Shown here: in pieces, positions 1 through 14,659 of the stretch
How positions within the stretch are numbered: the first letter of the stretch is position 1
Layout of the letters: the number at the start of each line of letters is the position of its first letter
Assembly (NCBI RefSeq): GCF_964204865.1
Contig: NC_135251.1
Coordinates: forward strand, 20,398,001 to 20,462,000
DNA: 64,000 nucleotides
Origin: Styela clava
Taxonomy: Eukaryota; Chordata; Ascidiacea; Stolidobranchia; Styelidae
Direction: 5' to 3'
Program-made: the position numbers and the translations under genes
The notes under the pieces: generated by a model
What the model was told of the DNA's origin: nothing
What the model saw: the letters and a program-made list of their open reading frames with translations, nothing else
Database searches by the model: none

Positions 1-3000
1 AAAAATCAAGTTCAATAACAAATTTGGCATGTCTTTTGAAAATGGAGAATTTTGACGGATTGGTAAGTAAAATAATATAGTAATATTTTCTCACGTCAGA
101 TTTCTTGGAAACGACGTTTCGGAAAACCTTTAACCCTTGCTCTTTTTCACGTGAACTACATCACTTTGCATTCAGAAATATTGGCTACGAGTTACAACGC
201 GACGTCGATGACGTCAATGGCGGCGATATGGCAAATTGTTGTTGAGTCTCGAACAACACTTTCCAATTCCTGATTTAAATTTGAAATACTAATTTTGAGC
301 AAGAATTTGAATTCTCGCTTAAATTACCTCAGAGAAAAATTATATCTATGACGTCATCTCTCAGACAACCGCGAAACGTCTACATTTAAGATACAATGGA
401 TGGCATTGTTTCTTTCTCAACTTTGTTGCGTATACTATAAGCCGAACGTAAAAAATTTAAATTGATAGAACTCCCGATAAAGGTCCGTGTTTAAACACTT
501 CATGTAAACTGAAATTATTCTATGGAACATACTTAGTCTATTACAAACTGATAAATACTTTTAATACGTAGATGAAACATAATAGAAACCCTAAATCTCG
601 ATAAGCGAAACTTTAAACCCTTCCAAAACCCCAGCGGTATCAAATAACTGCCAAACACAAACGCGCGACATTTCTACGAGTCGGAACGTGTGGAATAAAA
701 TAGTAACGATGTGTGAAAGGTTTCCCAAAGATGAGCTTTTACTAACCTTTATAGAAATATTACATGAAAATTACATACACATGCAAAATTCTATTAAATT
801 TGAAAACTGAATAAGAACTACAAAGTCGAGTTAACTATAGTTATATGTACATTCATCAGTAATGTAATTGTTCTTTGACAAAATCAGGTACAAATATGGC
901 GTACCTGGCTTATTCCCGTTTGACTCCAAATCATGGCCTCACAAATTTTATTTTTATTTTAGACCAACATCTTTAACAAAGATGTATACCGCTCAAACGA
1001 AGATACAGGCAGGTAAAAAATACTAATTCATAAATTAATTATTATATATCTAAAAACTGAAGCTGTCGGCAAAACCAAAAAAATCCGAATACACAACCCA
1101 TCTGTTTTATATCCCGAACCATATCTAAATAAAATGTTAAAGGTTTATTGAAATCAATTATTAGGCATAACATTTTTAATCTTATTCCAGTAAGAATACT
1201 GAAAACTGGTCAAACAAGAGGTCCCATTTCCAGCTCCCAAATCTTATTTGCCTTCCCAATTACATTCCACCGGAAAATTCGCGGCATTCTGAAATTTACG
1301 GTAACCACTGTATAACCAAAATTACCTTATATCAACAACACATTTGAATTGTAAACAAGTAGGGGCATACACAGGAGTTTGCGATACTATTACGATATGA
1401 ATAAAAAAGTACCACCTGCAACAATGAACGTTATTGTATCTGTGATGTTTCATGTTAAACTTATTTTTGTTTACATTCTTCATTTGTAAATGGCAATAAG
1501 TAGTAGAAACTGACTCCATTCATCCTTTCTCACATTAAAAATACGTCATATAGTATTACTGCTCATAAAATTCAATTTACCTCACGATAGGATCACAGAC
1601 GTTCACAAATTGCTTATTATGGGCTTACAGTATTTGATACGACTATGAAATAAGTATACGCCAAAAATACATTCCGTTCGTTCGCCTTGGTTTGCTTTAC
1701 AGTCCATATTTAGCGCCCACGACGGATCTGGGCTTCAAACAATTTTACACACACTGTTATCGTCATCATATCGACTTATTTGAAAAATGAATGTTATTAC
1801 AGGGGTCGATAAATCCGTATTAACTTCACCGTTTACTATTGGTTGCGACACAAATATCGAAAAATGACTACTAAATATGATACCAATCCCATGCGAATTA
1901 AAAATGAATTGGAACAGAAGAAAACATGAACAAGAATGGTATCAACTCCGACGTTAATTTCATTTCCCCGTATTAATTTAGCACTCGGATTTGATCCGGG
2001 ACTTTGGATAAATAAATTCTCGTATTCAAGTAAAGTTTGATCTTGAATATGCAGGTTCAGGCCTTGGTTAAGTTATTTTCAAGAAGCAGATTCTGACACG
2101 AATACCTTCAAAAACTCGACATCAAAATCTACCTTAATTCTGTGCCTCCATTTCTATACAATACAACGCCAAATAATAAATCAGTAAATAATCGTACTTA
2201 CCTGCACAACATAATGCAACTAAAAATGAACTACACGAGGTCGAGCATTAACTAACGTCAGCAAACGCTGGTACGCCGGCACTTATGGAAAAGCTTATGG
2301 ACACTCGACGAGAATGCCAGCAGAAGGGTTTTGTTTATGTTATTGCCGTCTCACGCGCCATGATTAAAAGAAACAATTTAAATTGTCGACCTTTCTCGAT
2401 GGCCGAGATATAAAAAGCTTCCATAAAATACCAACTATTTTTTTCCGTGTTCAATGCGCGATCATATATAATCGTGGCTGCCCGAGAATAGATCTCTGTC
2501 GAAAATTTTGCGTTATTTATTGAGGTATAATTTTCGTATTTTTGCCAGAGATATTCCCCCAGTTAAAAGATAAGGTAAACAGGCGGCTTCGCAAACAAAT
2601 AAGCCATATATCTCGCATACAATCAAAGTCGCCCATATACGTCAAGGTATACATTATACACTTATTATACTGCTGTCGTTTCTATAACTGTCCATGACCA
2701 TTATTGCCCAGGACGGAGGGATAACAAAAACTAGACAAAACGTGTTTGATCAAAAGCTCAAAGGGACAAAAATACACGTTCGGAGAATCAAATGGCGCCG
2801 ATCTGGTGATTTAAAATAGCCATTCGAGGAACAAAGGCAAAGGCTTAATATCCAGATATGAGCCTGTTATTTGCAAACTTGATCTATAGGATAAGTCCAA
2901 TCTAATAGGTTAATACAATGAAACACATATGTGACTTCTGCCGACAACAATAGGATGACTAGTTCATCAAATATTCTATTTGAATACAATTTCGCCGCAG

Positions 3001-6000
3001 CATTTTCATTTTCGAATTTCTGCCTCGCTATGCTATTTTTTTGAATTGCTCACTCTAACTTTAAATATTTCCGCCCATTACACAATGGTTCTGGCAAAAT
3101 TCTTTCTATGTAGGTAATTCCTACAGTCCTCAGTTCACCGCACGGTGTTTATCGCCTGCTTTGCAATCCTTTACAGGTCTCAGTCCTTGAGATCTCTCAT
3201 ATCGGGGTTAAAAAACAGCTAACTTACACTGCCAAGATGCACGCTTTTCAAATCATCTACACATTTTGATGGTGTCAGTAGGCAGATATACTGAACAATG
3301 TGCAATACGTTCAACTTAATTGATAATCGCTGCATAAGCTAAGTTTCGTTTTTGCCTAAAGCAATAACTTGCTCCCTATTCAGGTAGAAAACACCGACTA
3401 ATGCAGAGCATGGGTCATTAGTCGTTAGATTTGAATCCCATTCGCTGCTATCGATCAAATCGAAGTCGATAAATGCTAATTCTAATCGATGTTAATGACC
3501 TTTATTGCGAGTACATTAGCGTAAATTGGAACGAATTTTACACGCGATTCATTGAACCAGGTTACGGCAAATGTTTTTCATAGACAAAAGACTTTTTTTG
3601 TTCCTCCCGTAAGTACAAAAACGCCCTTTTTCATTGTAATTATGAACATCTCAAATGTCTCTAACCTATCTTTTGATAATTGTAACGTACTAAACACGAG
3701 GGGATCTGGAAAACCATTCTATAATTATTTCACATTGCATTTTTCTTAGTTTGAGAATCATAAACCTAAGACTGCAATGTATCAGAACTGAATAGCCACA
3801 AGTCATTCACTAGGCCCGACATTAATATTTCTATTTCTCGCACTTCAGGGATTATTTCATTGTTTGCTGAATTCTACATCCGCCCGAGCAGCGATACCTG
3901 GTATAATGGCAGAAACCTGAACACACAACGCCCTTGATGGACAACATTTATTTTATCAAACCTCGCATAACTTTCACACAAACACTTCTTGATACACGTG
4001 ACAATTTACAAAAGAGAGGTAAGCCCTATACGTCATAGCCCGGGCCTGCCTCAATAAAAAAAACAAAAGCCTGTCCTATCAACAGGGGTACTATCGATAT
4101 CAGAACAATGAATAATATCAAAAACACATCAATATGTTTTGTAATACTGTAAAGCACTTGGAACGGAACGCGACATTCATTGTTTGTGGGGACCCGAAGC
4201 ACTCTTGAAAATCACTAGTAAGGCTACCAAACGTTTTCCGTATTAGTCTGCTGCCTTCAAAGTTCGAACAAATGAGGTCGTTATATTCTTGGCCACGTGT
4301 AGGTGAAGAATCGTAAAAGCTTCTCAATTTGCGTTTCTGGTGAAATTTGCCACAAATTTAACAACTGAAGCAGTCTACCAAATACATAAACAAACAAATT
4401 TGGTAATAGTTGGCTAACTAACAAAACAAACAAATCTTTTGAATGATAGTTAGTGTCCACCGGACGAATGAATTTCAAACATTATTTACATAATAGAAAT
4501 TACTTGTGAAAATATTTTCTTCAAATCCAAGAGTTATTTTAGCTAGGGTGTATGCTAGTTAACAATGCCTGCATTCAGATTTGCCTATCATCGATGTTAC
4601 CCGGCATTTGAAACAGAGAAATCAACATAGTTCGATCATGTCTCTTATTTTTGCGTACTATACTAACTACATCACTTCGTTCTGAACTTTCTAACCTAAG
4701 TAGAAGCCATTAAAACTTTCTGGAAGCTAATCTAACTTCCTAGCCTTTTCGGAAACGTTTTTCGAGTGCTACAGCAAACAGTCTCACTTTATGATTATAA
4801 AAAATGACTACTAAATAATTCCAACAAGATATATAGCCTTATAAATAAGGAAGTAATAGTTGACAAGTAAAAACTATAACACGACAGCGGCGGGTAAAAA
4901 ACGAACAAACACGAGTGCGCCTGTTGTGAACGCTTCTAATCAGCTCACACATTGCATTTGTTGTGTCACGGCCACGGCTTGCTTCTTGTTGATTAACCAT
5001 TGTTACGGAATAAAAGAAAAAAGGTCTGCGCTAGAAGAAATATATAATGCCGATCTTAACGACGAACTAAACATGTTGGAAGTTTATGGTGTGGGTAATG
5101 TACACTGTTAATTATGATAATAAACGTACTACCAACTTTTCGTAAACGCAGCAGCTTTGGCAGTATAAAAAATCTAGAATTCATACAAAAACATAAACTG
5201 CGATTACACTTGAGATTTAATCTTTGCCATTGTATCGACATTGAAGGGACAAATTTTAGCGTCCGTGCTATCCTTCAGTTATAACTATAAGGGACACAAT
5301 TTGATAAGTGGTGGCAAAACATGTCTTGACATTTTTGCTGGCATTGAATTAATTTACAACGTATATTTGAGGCTCGATTTGATTTGAATGTCAAAATCAA
5401 TTTCTGATTAGCATTAATCAATATTATAACGCTAAATCATTCTATATATACATGATAGAAGTCAGCGACCTCTGCTAATAATAATAAATGATAAAGCCTA
5501 TTATCAATTACATAAGGGATATCAAAAATTTAATTGTCGTCGACCATTACTCACTCAACCGTAATTCTATTTTCATACTAAATTGACTCAGCCGACCATA
5601 AATATCTATATATAATAAATAATGAGAACACATCGTATTCTGTAAATGAAAAGTCATTTGCGTGTCCAATAATAATATTTATTTGTTGAAAATACCTGTC
5701 AGAATGGTTACAGATACATTTATGTTAATATATATATATACATACGTGAGAAACACCAGATATAGTATGCTCAATTTTTGGGATAGGGCGTCAATATAAT
5801 CAAAAATTATTATCCCGTGATTGATTCAGTGTTTCAAGAATGTTATTCGACCATTAATAGAGCGTATGATACACACTCACTTGATGTTTAGTCTATCCTC
5901 TATTGGTATAAAAATCTTCTTCCGCACTTTAGGAATCAAACTACCGAGTGTTCTAAAATACCCACATTCATTTACGGTAAGTCTCTTCAGAAAAATTCAA

Positions 6001-9000
6001 CTTACCACTTCGGTATATATTTTCAAACGTTAGTCACGCCTAAAACAAAAGCCCCACACTTTATTAGTACCTCGGTACTTCCCGCAAATATTGGTGCCGA
6101 TATAAATTACTTCTCAGTCTATTGGGTGACGCCTCATTCACACCCACACATCTACACCCAAACAACACTATCTATTTATTCACATACCTGTATGTGCCAA
6201 AAATAGGACATTTCTGGTGCATACATAGTAAAGAGGCGTTTCGCATATGAGAAGATACGAGATCATTATGAACGATTAACATTAAACAAGGATTAGTTGG
6301 TTTTATTATTCGCTGACCACATTTCTCAATATTGTTCTAAATGTACCTTGTGATTCATATAAAAACCATGCCGCTTCGCGATCTAGTTTTATGTCAAGAA
6401 GTGGAAACTTTACTCAGACACTTGGCATTTCTGGGAAGATCAAGTTGCGTTAGGTTAAATTTTGCTGTGAAAATCGATAATCTGATACTCATAAACTCAT
6501 ATGAACTTATCCACCAATATTTGAGGATAATTTAAATACCGCTGGGATTTTCAAAAAGCTTTGCAGCCTAAAAGGGAAATATGCGTCGTTTTCATTATAA
6601 CAAATTGTACAGGTCATATTTTTTCACTCAGGATCAGCAAAATTCTTATTTTCAATTTTAGCATGCATTTTTGAACCTGGCCTTCACTCAAATAAACTAT
6701 ACACCTACATTCATGCATATCAATACATTCATCACTCGTAAATGTTCTCTGTCCTGGGGCAACTTTTCTACATCAACCCATAACAGATACACAATTACGT
6801 GGCGTACCAAATTCGAGCAAAGAGATTTTCAGAGTAGAGGCTAAGGCTATCAAGAGTCATTTCATTAAAATAATGCAAGTATATTATGACTGGGTTGATC
6901 ATATGGTAATTGTTGACGTTAATTTCAACATCATAAACACTAAACAGGTGAAACCACAACTAGGAAACACACTGTTACGACGCCCGTAGGCACTTTTTTT
7001 TTCAAATTGCATTATACGATACATATCTAGGTACAAATTGGTTTATTATTCATGATAAATATTTGTACGCCTTTACCAAGTATGAATATAGGGTAGCAAT
7101 TTATTTAGGGGATGACAACATCATTCGGTTATGTAATGCAATCCAAACACAATTTTCACACTAAGTTATAACCAATAGTGATGCTCCGGTCATTTATAAC
7201 AACCTGTGTAAATGTACTGTATATCGATACCGGCAGTAACGTTTTATGATTTGTTTGATTCCCCTTCCACATACTGTATTTAGAGTGGGTTCGATTTACA
7301 GGCAAAACAATTGGAATCTTTCAATTTCTATCTTCGATTATTCTCCGATAACAAATGCATGGAAGATAATTTTCTGTACAACCATACAACATAGCTGAGG
7401 TAATTTCTTCAGTTCGGACCAAAATGTATCCGAAATACTTACACTGATTACTTTCTTATAATTTGCAAAAAAAGACTCTGCCTTTATCACTTTCTATTTA
7501 GGGATAAAAAGCTGTATGAAGAATAGCGTTAAAACAACAAACAGCCTTATCTTAAAATTTTCGCGACCTCTCTCTAGATTAGAATGAAATGACTCGCAAC
7601 ATTTTTCGATGAAACTTACTTTACATTCTGGAGCATGCACGTCATAAACACAATTATGACCTCCTTTTTAATGGTTTTCGACATATTTTTGGGCGTTCTG
7701 GTTCCATTTTAATTATGACCCAAAATTGGAACGTTTGGCTGCTAGGAAAAATACTATAGTCACACAATTTCTGAAATTTTTAATTTGAACATTCTGTTTA
7801 AAAAATACCCCAAAAAGACGACATATACTAATATTTTGAGCAGCTAACCCTTTAGACATTCTTCATGTTTCGGAATTAAATATCTAATTAAAAATTTTCA
7901 ACAATTTTGTATCAATCCAAATTTGTATTAATTTTTATGTTTGGATTTCTATTTTCATCAAGAGACACACATACCGTATTTTTCATATCACTATGTAAAA
8001 CAAACTCTTCAACAACTAGGCAAAAAAATACTTCATTCATTATCTAGTATAACCGCAGATGACTGAATAACGTGCTTAATTAATTAACGTGCTCACATAA
8101 TTACCTTATGTGATTGCATCTGATTATCCTTGAGAGATAAGCTGACATAATAATATGAATAATGTATATACCATTTTCACCATTTCAGCGCACGTATGCC
8201 TTCATTACGCGTTTTTGTGTATCCAACAAAATGCACTTGCCAGAATTCGCGCTATTGCCAATTTTTTCACTTCTACGGATGGTCTGCGCGCCATCGCCAA
8301 GAATCAAGATGTTCATGCGACTGACGCGAGAAAGAAGCACGACACGGCGAATGATCTTTGCTATTTATATACCGGTATATATATATATATGATTCAGAAT
8401 TTCACGAAAAATACATTGTAGCACAAAGGTAAATATTTTAAAAATGAAAAATAGCATGGAGCACTATTTATCGCCGTAGATAGCATTTCAAGACAACCAA
8501 TTGGCATCTGTGCAGAATAAAATATTACATTCCTCGTTATTTTAAAATGTGAGCGACATTGACTTCGAAAAATAAAGCAAGGTCGGCTCTCGTTTTGATA
8601 CGTACAATAAATAACGCTTCGTTTCTGCATTAGCAAATGTTATTATAACAAACTATCATTCCTGGAATAAACCACTTCTTTGTATATAAATTTCTAAAAC
8701 GTCCTTTAAAGTCATCAATACCCAAAACCTATGAAAACCATTCGTTCGACCATGCTGCAATTGTTCCATTGTTTTTTCGATAAACTCGCAAACCTATATT
8801 TCTCGTCAATATCAACAAAATTGTCCCCGTCGGCCAAATACAGTTGAAACGTAGCTAAGACTTACACGTATTTACAACCTTTCAATTAATATTCATAACA
8901 CGCTCGGTTCTTCAAATGACACTGCACTGGCACAGCGAAGCTCGTACGTTGCTGTTTGGACAAGAACCCTCGAGAAGTTAGGTGCGGTTGGTTGCTTGTC

Positions 9001-12000
9001 AATTGATAGCATATTTGTAACACTTATGGTGGAACATATTAAATGCTCATTATTGATCCAAGTATGATCAATTGTTAAACTGTATCTTGTTGGCGCAATT
9101 TATGACTGACCCATACCAAGCAATATATGACAAACGGCAATGTTTTACTGACAAGCATATTTTACTGACGATAACGTCAATGGATGCAAATTACGCTGGG
9201 TGAAATATTTATATATTTTTCCTCACACTGCTTACTGGAAATCACACATGTCTAAAAAATCTACAACGGCTAAATATTTTTGCAAATCTCCAATATGTTA
9301 TTAATTGACTATACGTAACTCTAGTTTAAATCTCTTCTTGTAACTGGCGCCACTTGGAAAACCACACCACAAACTGTATGCAATTAATCTCATGTTGCGA
9401 TAAACTTATACAGCAATTTATATCATTCTTCAAGCTTCAGACACATCAGTGACGCTATATGTATATGTCAGCAGAAACATCTCAAGCTCATTATTTCAAC
9501 TGTCTTGGGACTGTCTCATATAACAAACATATTGAAACTTTCAAACTTTGTCATTCAGTATTATTGAATAATGATCTTTCCTATTAGAATAATTAGATAG
9601 CACAAATCCATAGCTATATAATATTAGTTTTATAAGATAGCACTCTATAACTTTCACTCGATCCACTTCTGTACCGCGGTCACTCGGAGAATGAGTTCAA
9701 TACAACTCGGGTATTTGAATTACAGCATAACGCATAAGTAAACTTTAGCGACCATTATGTCCGCACAAAGTAAACAAAAATTATCGCTTACTTATTGTGA
9801 GCCGTTATTATAATATAACCTGCCTCATTCAGCTTTATTCTCTCGCGAGCTCGGTTGTAGTGAGATCGTCTTAAGGGCTCTTTGGTCCTACCCGAGTTTA
9901 CTGCTGCCAATTAAACATAAAAATTAAAAGAAAGGAAAGTAGGGAAGAAATTAAACATGTTCAGTTAGAACCTGTCTCACTAACTGAAGCTGATAGGAGC
10001 CAAAACAAATACAAGTTTTAGCAGATACCGGTAATTAGATTTCATTTAGATTGTACTTTGAGATATCCGTTAACCTGTTCTTGAATATAATCACCAACTT
10101 AAAAATCGTTCATAACTAACAAAAATGAATGAATGACCAGCACCACGAAACGCCGATCCTGATTTGAGATATGGTACCACGCAAGCGCTCATATCGGAAG
10201 TCTTTTCGATTTATATGAAGCGTAAAATAAGAACTAGTATATAACTGGAAAGCGCGCGCAACCTGACGTCTCTCTCATATTAGCATCTCCAGTGAACAAT
10301 CGACGCGTCAAGAGGATCCGCGCGGGCGATTCGTGTCTCACATTTTATGTTCCCTGCAGTTTAAATGTTTGAAATATACCGGCTACTGTTTATTACCAAA
10401 CCTTACGCACGAAGTAAAACAATCGTATAAACATATCAGTTGATACTTTTTCGTCGGTCGCCCTAAAAGGGCTGCCTCAAATTTTGTGCGAAAATTTGCT
10501 CAATACGCATAAAATTGGCTCAAAATTAATTGCAGTTGGCTCAAACTCATTACTATACTACTGCCTAATTCCTTCATGTTACGTCAATTGAGACGTAAAT
10601 CAAATGAGACTAACGTTACCCAATACCTACATAATATACTCTTCAGAGAAAAATTATGATAAGCCAAGAATTTAAAAACGTACAGCTTGAAAATCAAAAA
10701 TAAAATTAGAACCATAAATCATGTACACAAGTTTAAAAATGAATGGAACAAGGATTTTTATCCGAAACAATAACAAAGTTATAGAGATGACCCCCTCAAA
10801 TTTTACTGTAAGTTCAATAGAGAAACAGATCAAAAATAGTAATACTCAATGGTATTATATTTTATTGAGAAAGCATAAAGCAGACAACAAATTTTCAACT
10901 TCGAGCTTCGGATTTTTGCATAGTTAATTTTGGTTTATTTGAAAAATCATTTAGCGGTTACTTATAAAGCAATACGGCTTTGATAATGGAAACTTAAAAA
11001 AAATTTATGTTTGTTATAATGTTAAAAGAAATTAAAATGCGATATTTTGTTTAACCACTTGGCGACTGCGACTTTATGTCATTCATGTCCCGTAATATGC
11101 AATTTATTATGAAAACATTGGAAATAAAACATAAAAATAGCTACGCGATGGAAACAGTCCCATACTTTTTTAGGTTTCTATTTGATGTATCAACAAGGCG
11201 AAAAAGCTGGCGAAGAACAGTAAATTGTATAATCTCTAGCAGTTTATTTAGCATTGCAACAAGATGAAATGTCATTCGAGGTAATATCTCGAGCCAAGAA
11301 CTCGTATTTCACCTCAGTCGTAACCACGCGCGATAAAATTTCAACTGAAGCAAGTTCAAAAACATTTCGGGGCGGAGGAAATGAGTGAATAAACGAAAAA
11401 TGGATATAATTGCTTGTATCAGATTGATATAATCTGGTTTTGAGAAAAATATTGTTGTCTCCTAAAAGGAAATTTGTGGTTGGAAATATACTTAGACTAC
11501 GTCCTATTTTAGGTTTGCAAAAATTGTTATATCTACAGTAAAATGAATGAAAATTTGTATAAAAGATATCAGGAGTCATTCATCCATCTCTAATTTTTCT
11601 TCTGACACATACTACCTTGTTGGCATGCAGTAAGAAGGAAGTGAAATACATTATGTAATTACATTCTATTATGGGTATATATACTGTATATGAGTCCATC
11701 ATCCAAGGTTAATATAAATAATGTTGACCTTAACGTCTTTTTCAATGACACCCTGCTATGCCTCCTACCTTTTTACATGCCGTTTTTTGAATTTATACTT
11801 CACTGTCATATCGTCGTCGAGTCCCAAGTATTAATTTAAGTGGCAATTCGATGGGCTGAAAACTTCTATGAGTCTACTTACTGCACATACACATTATTGA
11901 TTGATTTTATTAAATTTATGATTCCAGTTCTTGAAACAATATGCGAGTAATTGAGTGAAATACAATGTTCTTTTTGAGCTTGTAATATTAAACGAACAAA

Positions 12001-14659
12001 TATATATATATAAAATAAATTATATAATTTTTTTACATTTGGACTTCTATTTGTGTATGATTGTATCCAAAATTTAAGGAATCTAGGACGTTTTACACAC
12101 AAGTTACGTTCTCTATCGAGTATGTTCAAAATGACCTCCTCGGTGTCGGTGACATATTTTTACCCCACCTTTCGCTGTTTATCTTACTAACGATTGCCAA
12201 CTAAGATAAACTGAGAGTATAAACTCTTCAAGTGGTGGTTGCGTACCCACAATTTCTAACTGTAGAGCAGATCAGCATTTTTTATGGAATTAATTAAATA
12301 GAAGGAGTAAAGCTTTCGGCACGGTGGGATTTGCATGCAAACTTAGTAATCAGGTAATTGCGAACAAGCGGCGCACATGGATCATGTAATATTCAAGATG
12401 CGGTTTCGAAGTTTAGCCAAAAAAAGATAACACTTCCGGAATGTTAGTCCGGTGTTTCAAATATTTATTCACCGAATTTCGGCGTATAAATATACATGCT
12501 TGACAATATCATGTTCTGTACAGCAGTTTTTGACTTTATGTTAGCAGCAATATACCTCGTGACTTTTGTAATCCCATTATGCAAATACGCGTGTTTTCCA
12601 AGAAAATCCCATGAATATAGAAATATATTAATGCAACAAATCAATTATTAGATCAACAAGATTGAAGAAAGCATAATCCTGAACTCCTTATAAAATAACA
12701 ATAAACCTGCGCATTGAAAGACATCTACGTGTGTACACGATTTACGCAAACATACATATATGCATAATTCATCTAATTATCATGCATGTAGTGCCGACTC
12801 CGCATCCGACGCGTAATTACACTTACAAAAATAATTAGAGTATTTGGCCAGCCGCACCGACCGTTACAAACATGCATGTTTCCGAAGTCATATGTACAAT
12901 TTTAAAACATTTTTATAAAATAATAATTCCTCATACTTCCCGGAAATGTTATAACCATGAAAGCATATTTCAGAAAAATCATGGTTTGAAATGGTAACCA
13001 AAAACGGTTCCCAACATAGCGTCAACAGCATGTCGAAATGGACGGGGCAGAAAACTGTTTCTACATGCAGTTTACAAAGATCGGCGACACATTTAATAAA
13101 ATTTACCATTTGTTTTTTGATGTATTTTGTGATTGTTAATCGGGTTGTTGTTTCGTTGTAATCGACTTTATGCTATATGTACGTGCACCGCGTCAGTAAG
13201 ATAGCGATACCCGCAAAGTGAACGTTTTCGCTAGCAGACGTAGTGTCTGTTGTAAATCGTATGGGATAGGTTTTGCAACGGGGCGATGACACTCGTCATT
13301 CAACAGTGTAATGCTTCCCGAGGTACGGTATAAATTGTAATGAACGTCCTGCATTGTCTAATAACACGCGATACCACGTTTGCTCAAAGATTCACATAAA
13401 CGTTCGTTGCCCATTAAGATGAAATTGGCAAACTCTGCAGGGCACATCTTGATATCTCAAACCGAGAATTTGTTTTGTACAGGCTGGGCCAACCTGTATA
13501 TTCAAGATGAAAAATCACCGTTTTACGCCCTTCCAAACATAAAAAGCTGACTTTCTCCCACGTACGAAAAAGAAGACGCACAACATCATGAATATTGCAT
13601 AAAATGCAGACGTGAAACAACAGAGAACGAAAAACGAAGAAGAAACGAAATGGTTATGTGCACGAATAAACAAGGTGAATGAAAAATTGAATGCTATTGA
13701 GAAGAGTACTGTAACTTTCCTGAATAATGGTAAGTAAGACTGCAGGTAAAATAGTCACAATGTAATGAAACCATATTGCACAGATTATAGACCACAAAGT
13801 GCGTCAGAAAAGCTATAAAGAAATGGTGGCTGATACGACATTCTTATTCATTTTGGAACAAGACTAACAATTTTCACAAGCAGCAATGACTATAACTGTA
13901 TTAATTTATAAGGAGAAATAAAATTTAAGAATATTGTATATAAAATATACAAAAATTAAACATTTTCAGTTTTTGACAACATTATTTGAATGAACAAAAA
14001 TTGACATGAACAAAAATTTAACCACTGAAGTGCATATCAAGAAGTATTAACAATGGTATAGAGCAAAAATGTTCATTTCCAAACTTCTGGACGCGTTCTA
14101 GAATGATGTCTGCCTAGTAATAAATCGATATATATGTGTGTGAAACAAAATTCTATAAAAATCTTGGAATGACGATTGACTAAAAAAAATAAGGGATAAT
14201 AAATATTTCAACCATTTACAGAAATTTTTGTAAAGTTTTAAGGTAATTAAAATAGTTATAGTATTGTATTATTATCTATAAAATATATAACCATAGATAG
14301 CATACATAACTAAACCTGATTTTCAATACTTCACAAAGATACACAATGCATGTACCATAAAAGTCAACACAAACAACGAATTTAAAAGTCATCTAGCTAA
14401 TCAACGATTCTTGCAGAAAATATTATTTCAAGCAACGCTCCAATTAGTCTGAATTAAACGAAGTATTTTCAGAAAGCATAATCTACTCAATTTAATACAA
14501 CTGGAATAGAGTCATGGGCAAAAGATTGGTACAATACTAACAAAACCCAGAAATTTTCAACTGGAATAATGTCGTCAATATCAATGAAGAGAAAAGGTCC
14601 TGATCAGTACATCATTGTGTTCTGAAAAAATATGAATCTTTTAATATAAAGCACACTGT
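1..14659. other. gene-poor AT-rich intergenic region
   Basis: No exon or conserved protein segment could be supported on either strand. Open frames are short (under about 115 codons), low in complexity and lack flanking splice sites or homology. There are scattered TATA-like stretches (for example near 2409 and 5731) and short AT repeats. It could be a true intergenic desert, a regulatory region or a long intron of a gene outside the window; the sequence alone does not decide. Confidence 0.5.

Noticed and set aside
4860..5111. 83-codon frame
   Set aside because: It begins at TTG rather than ATG, has no homology and lies in the gene-poor region.
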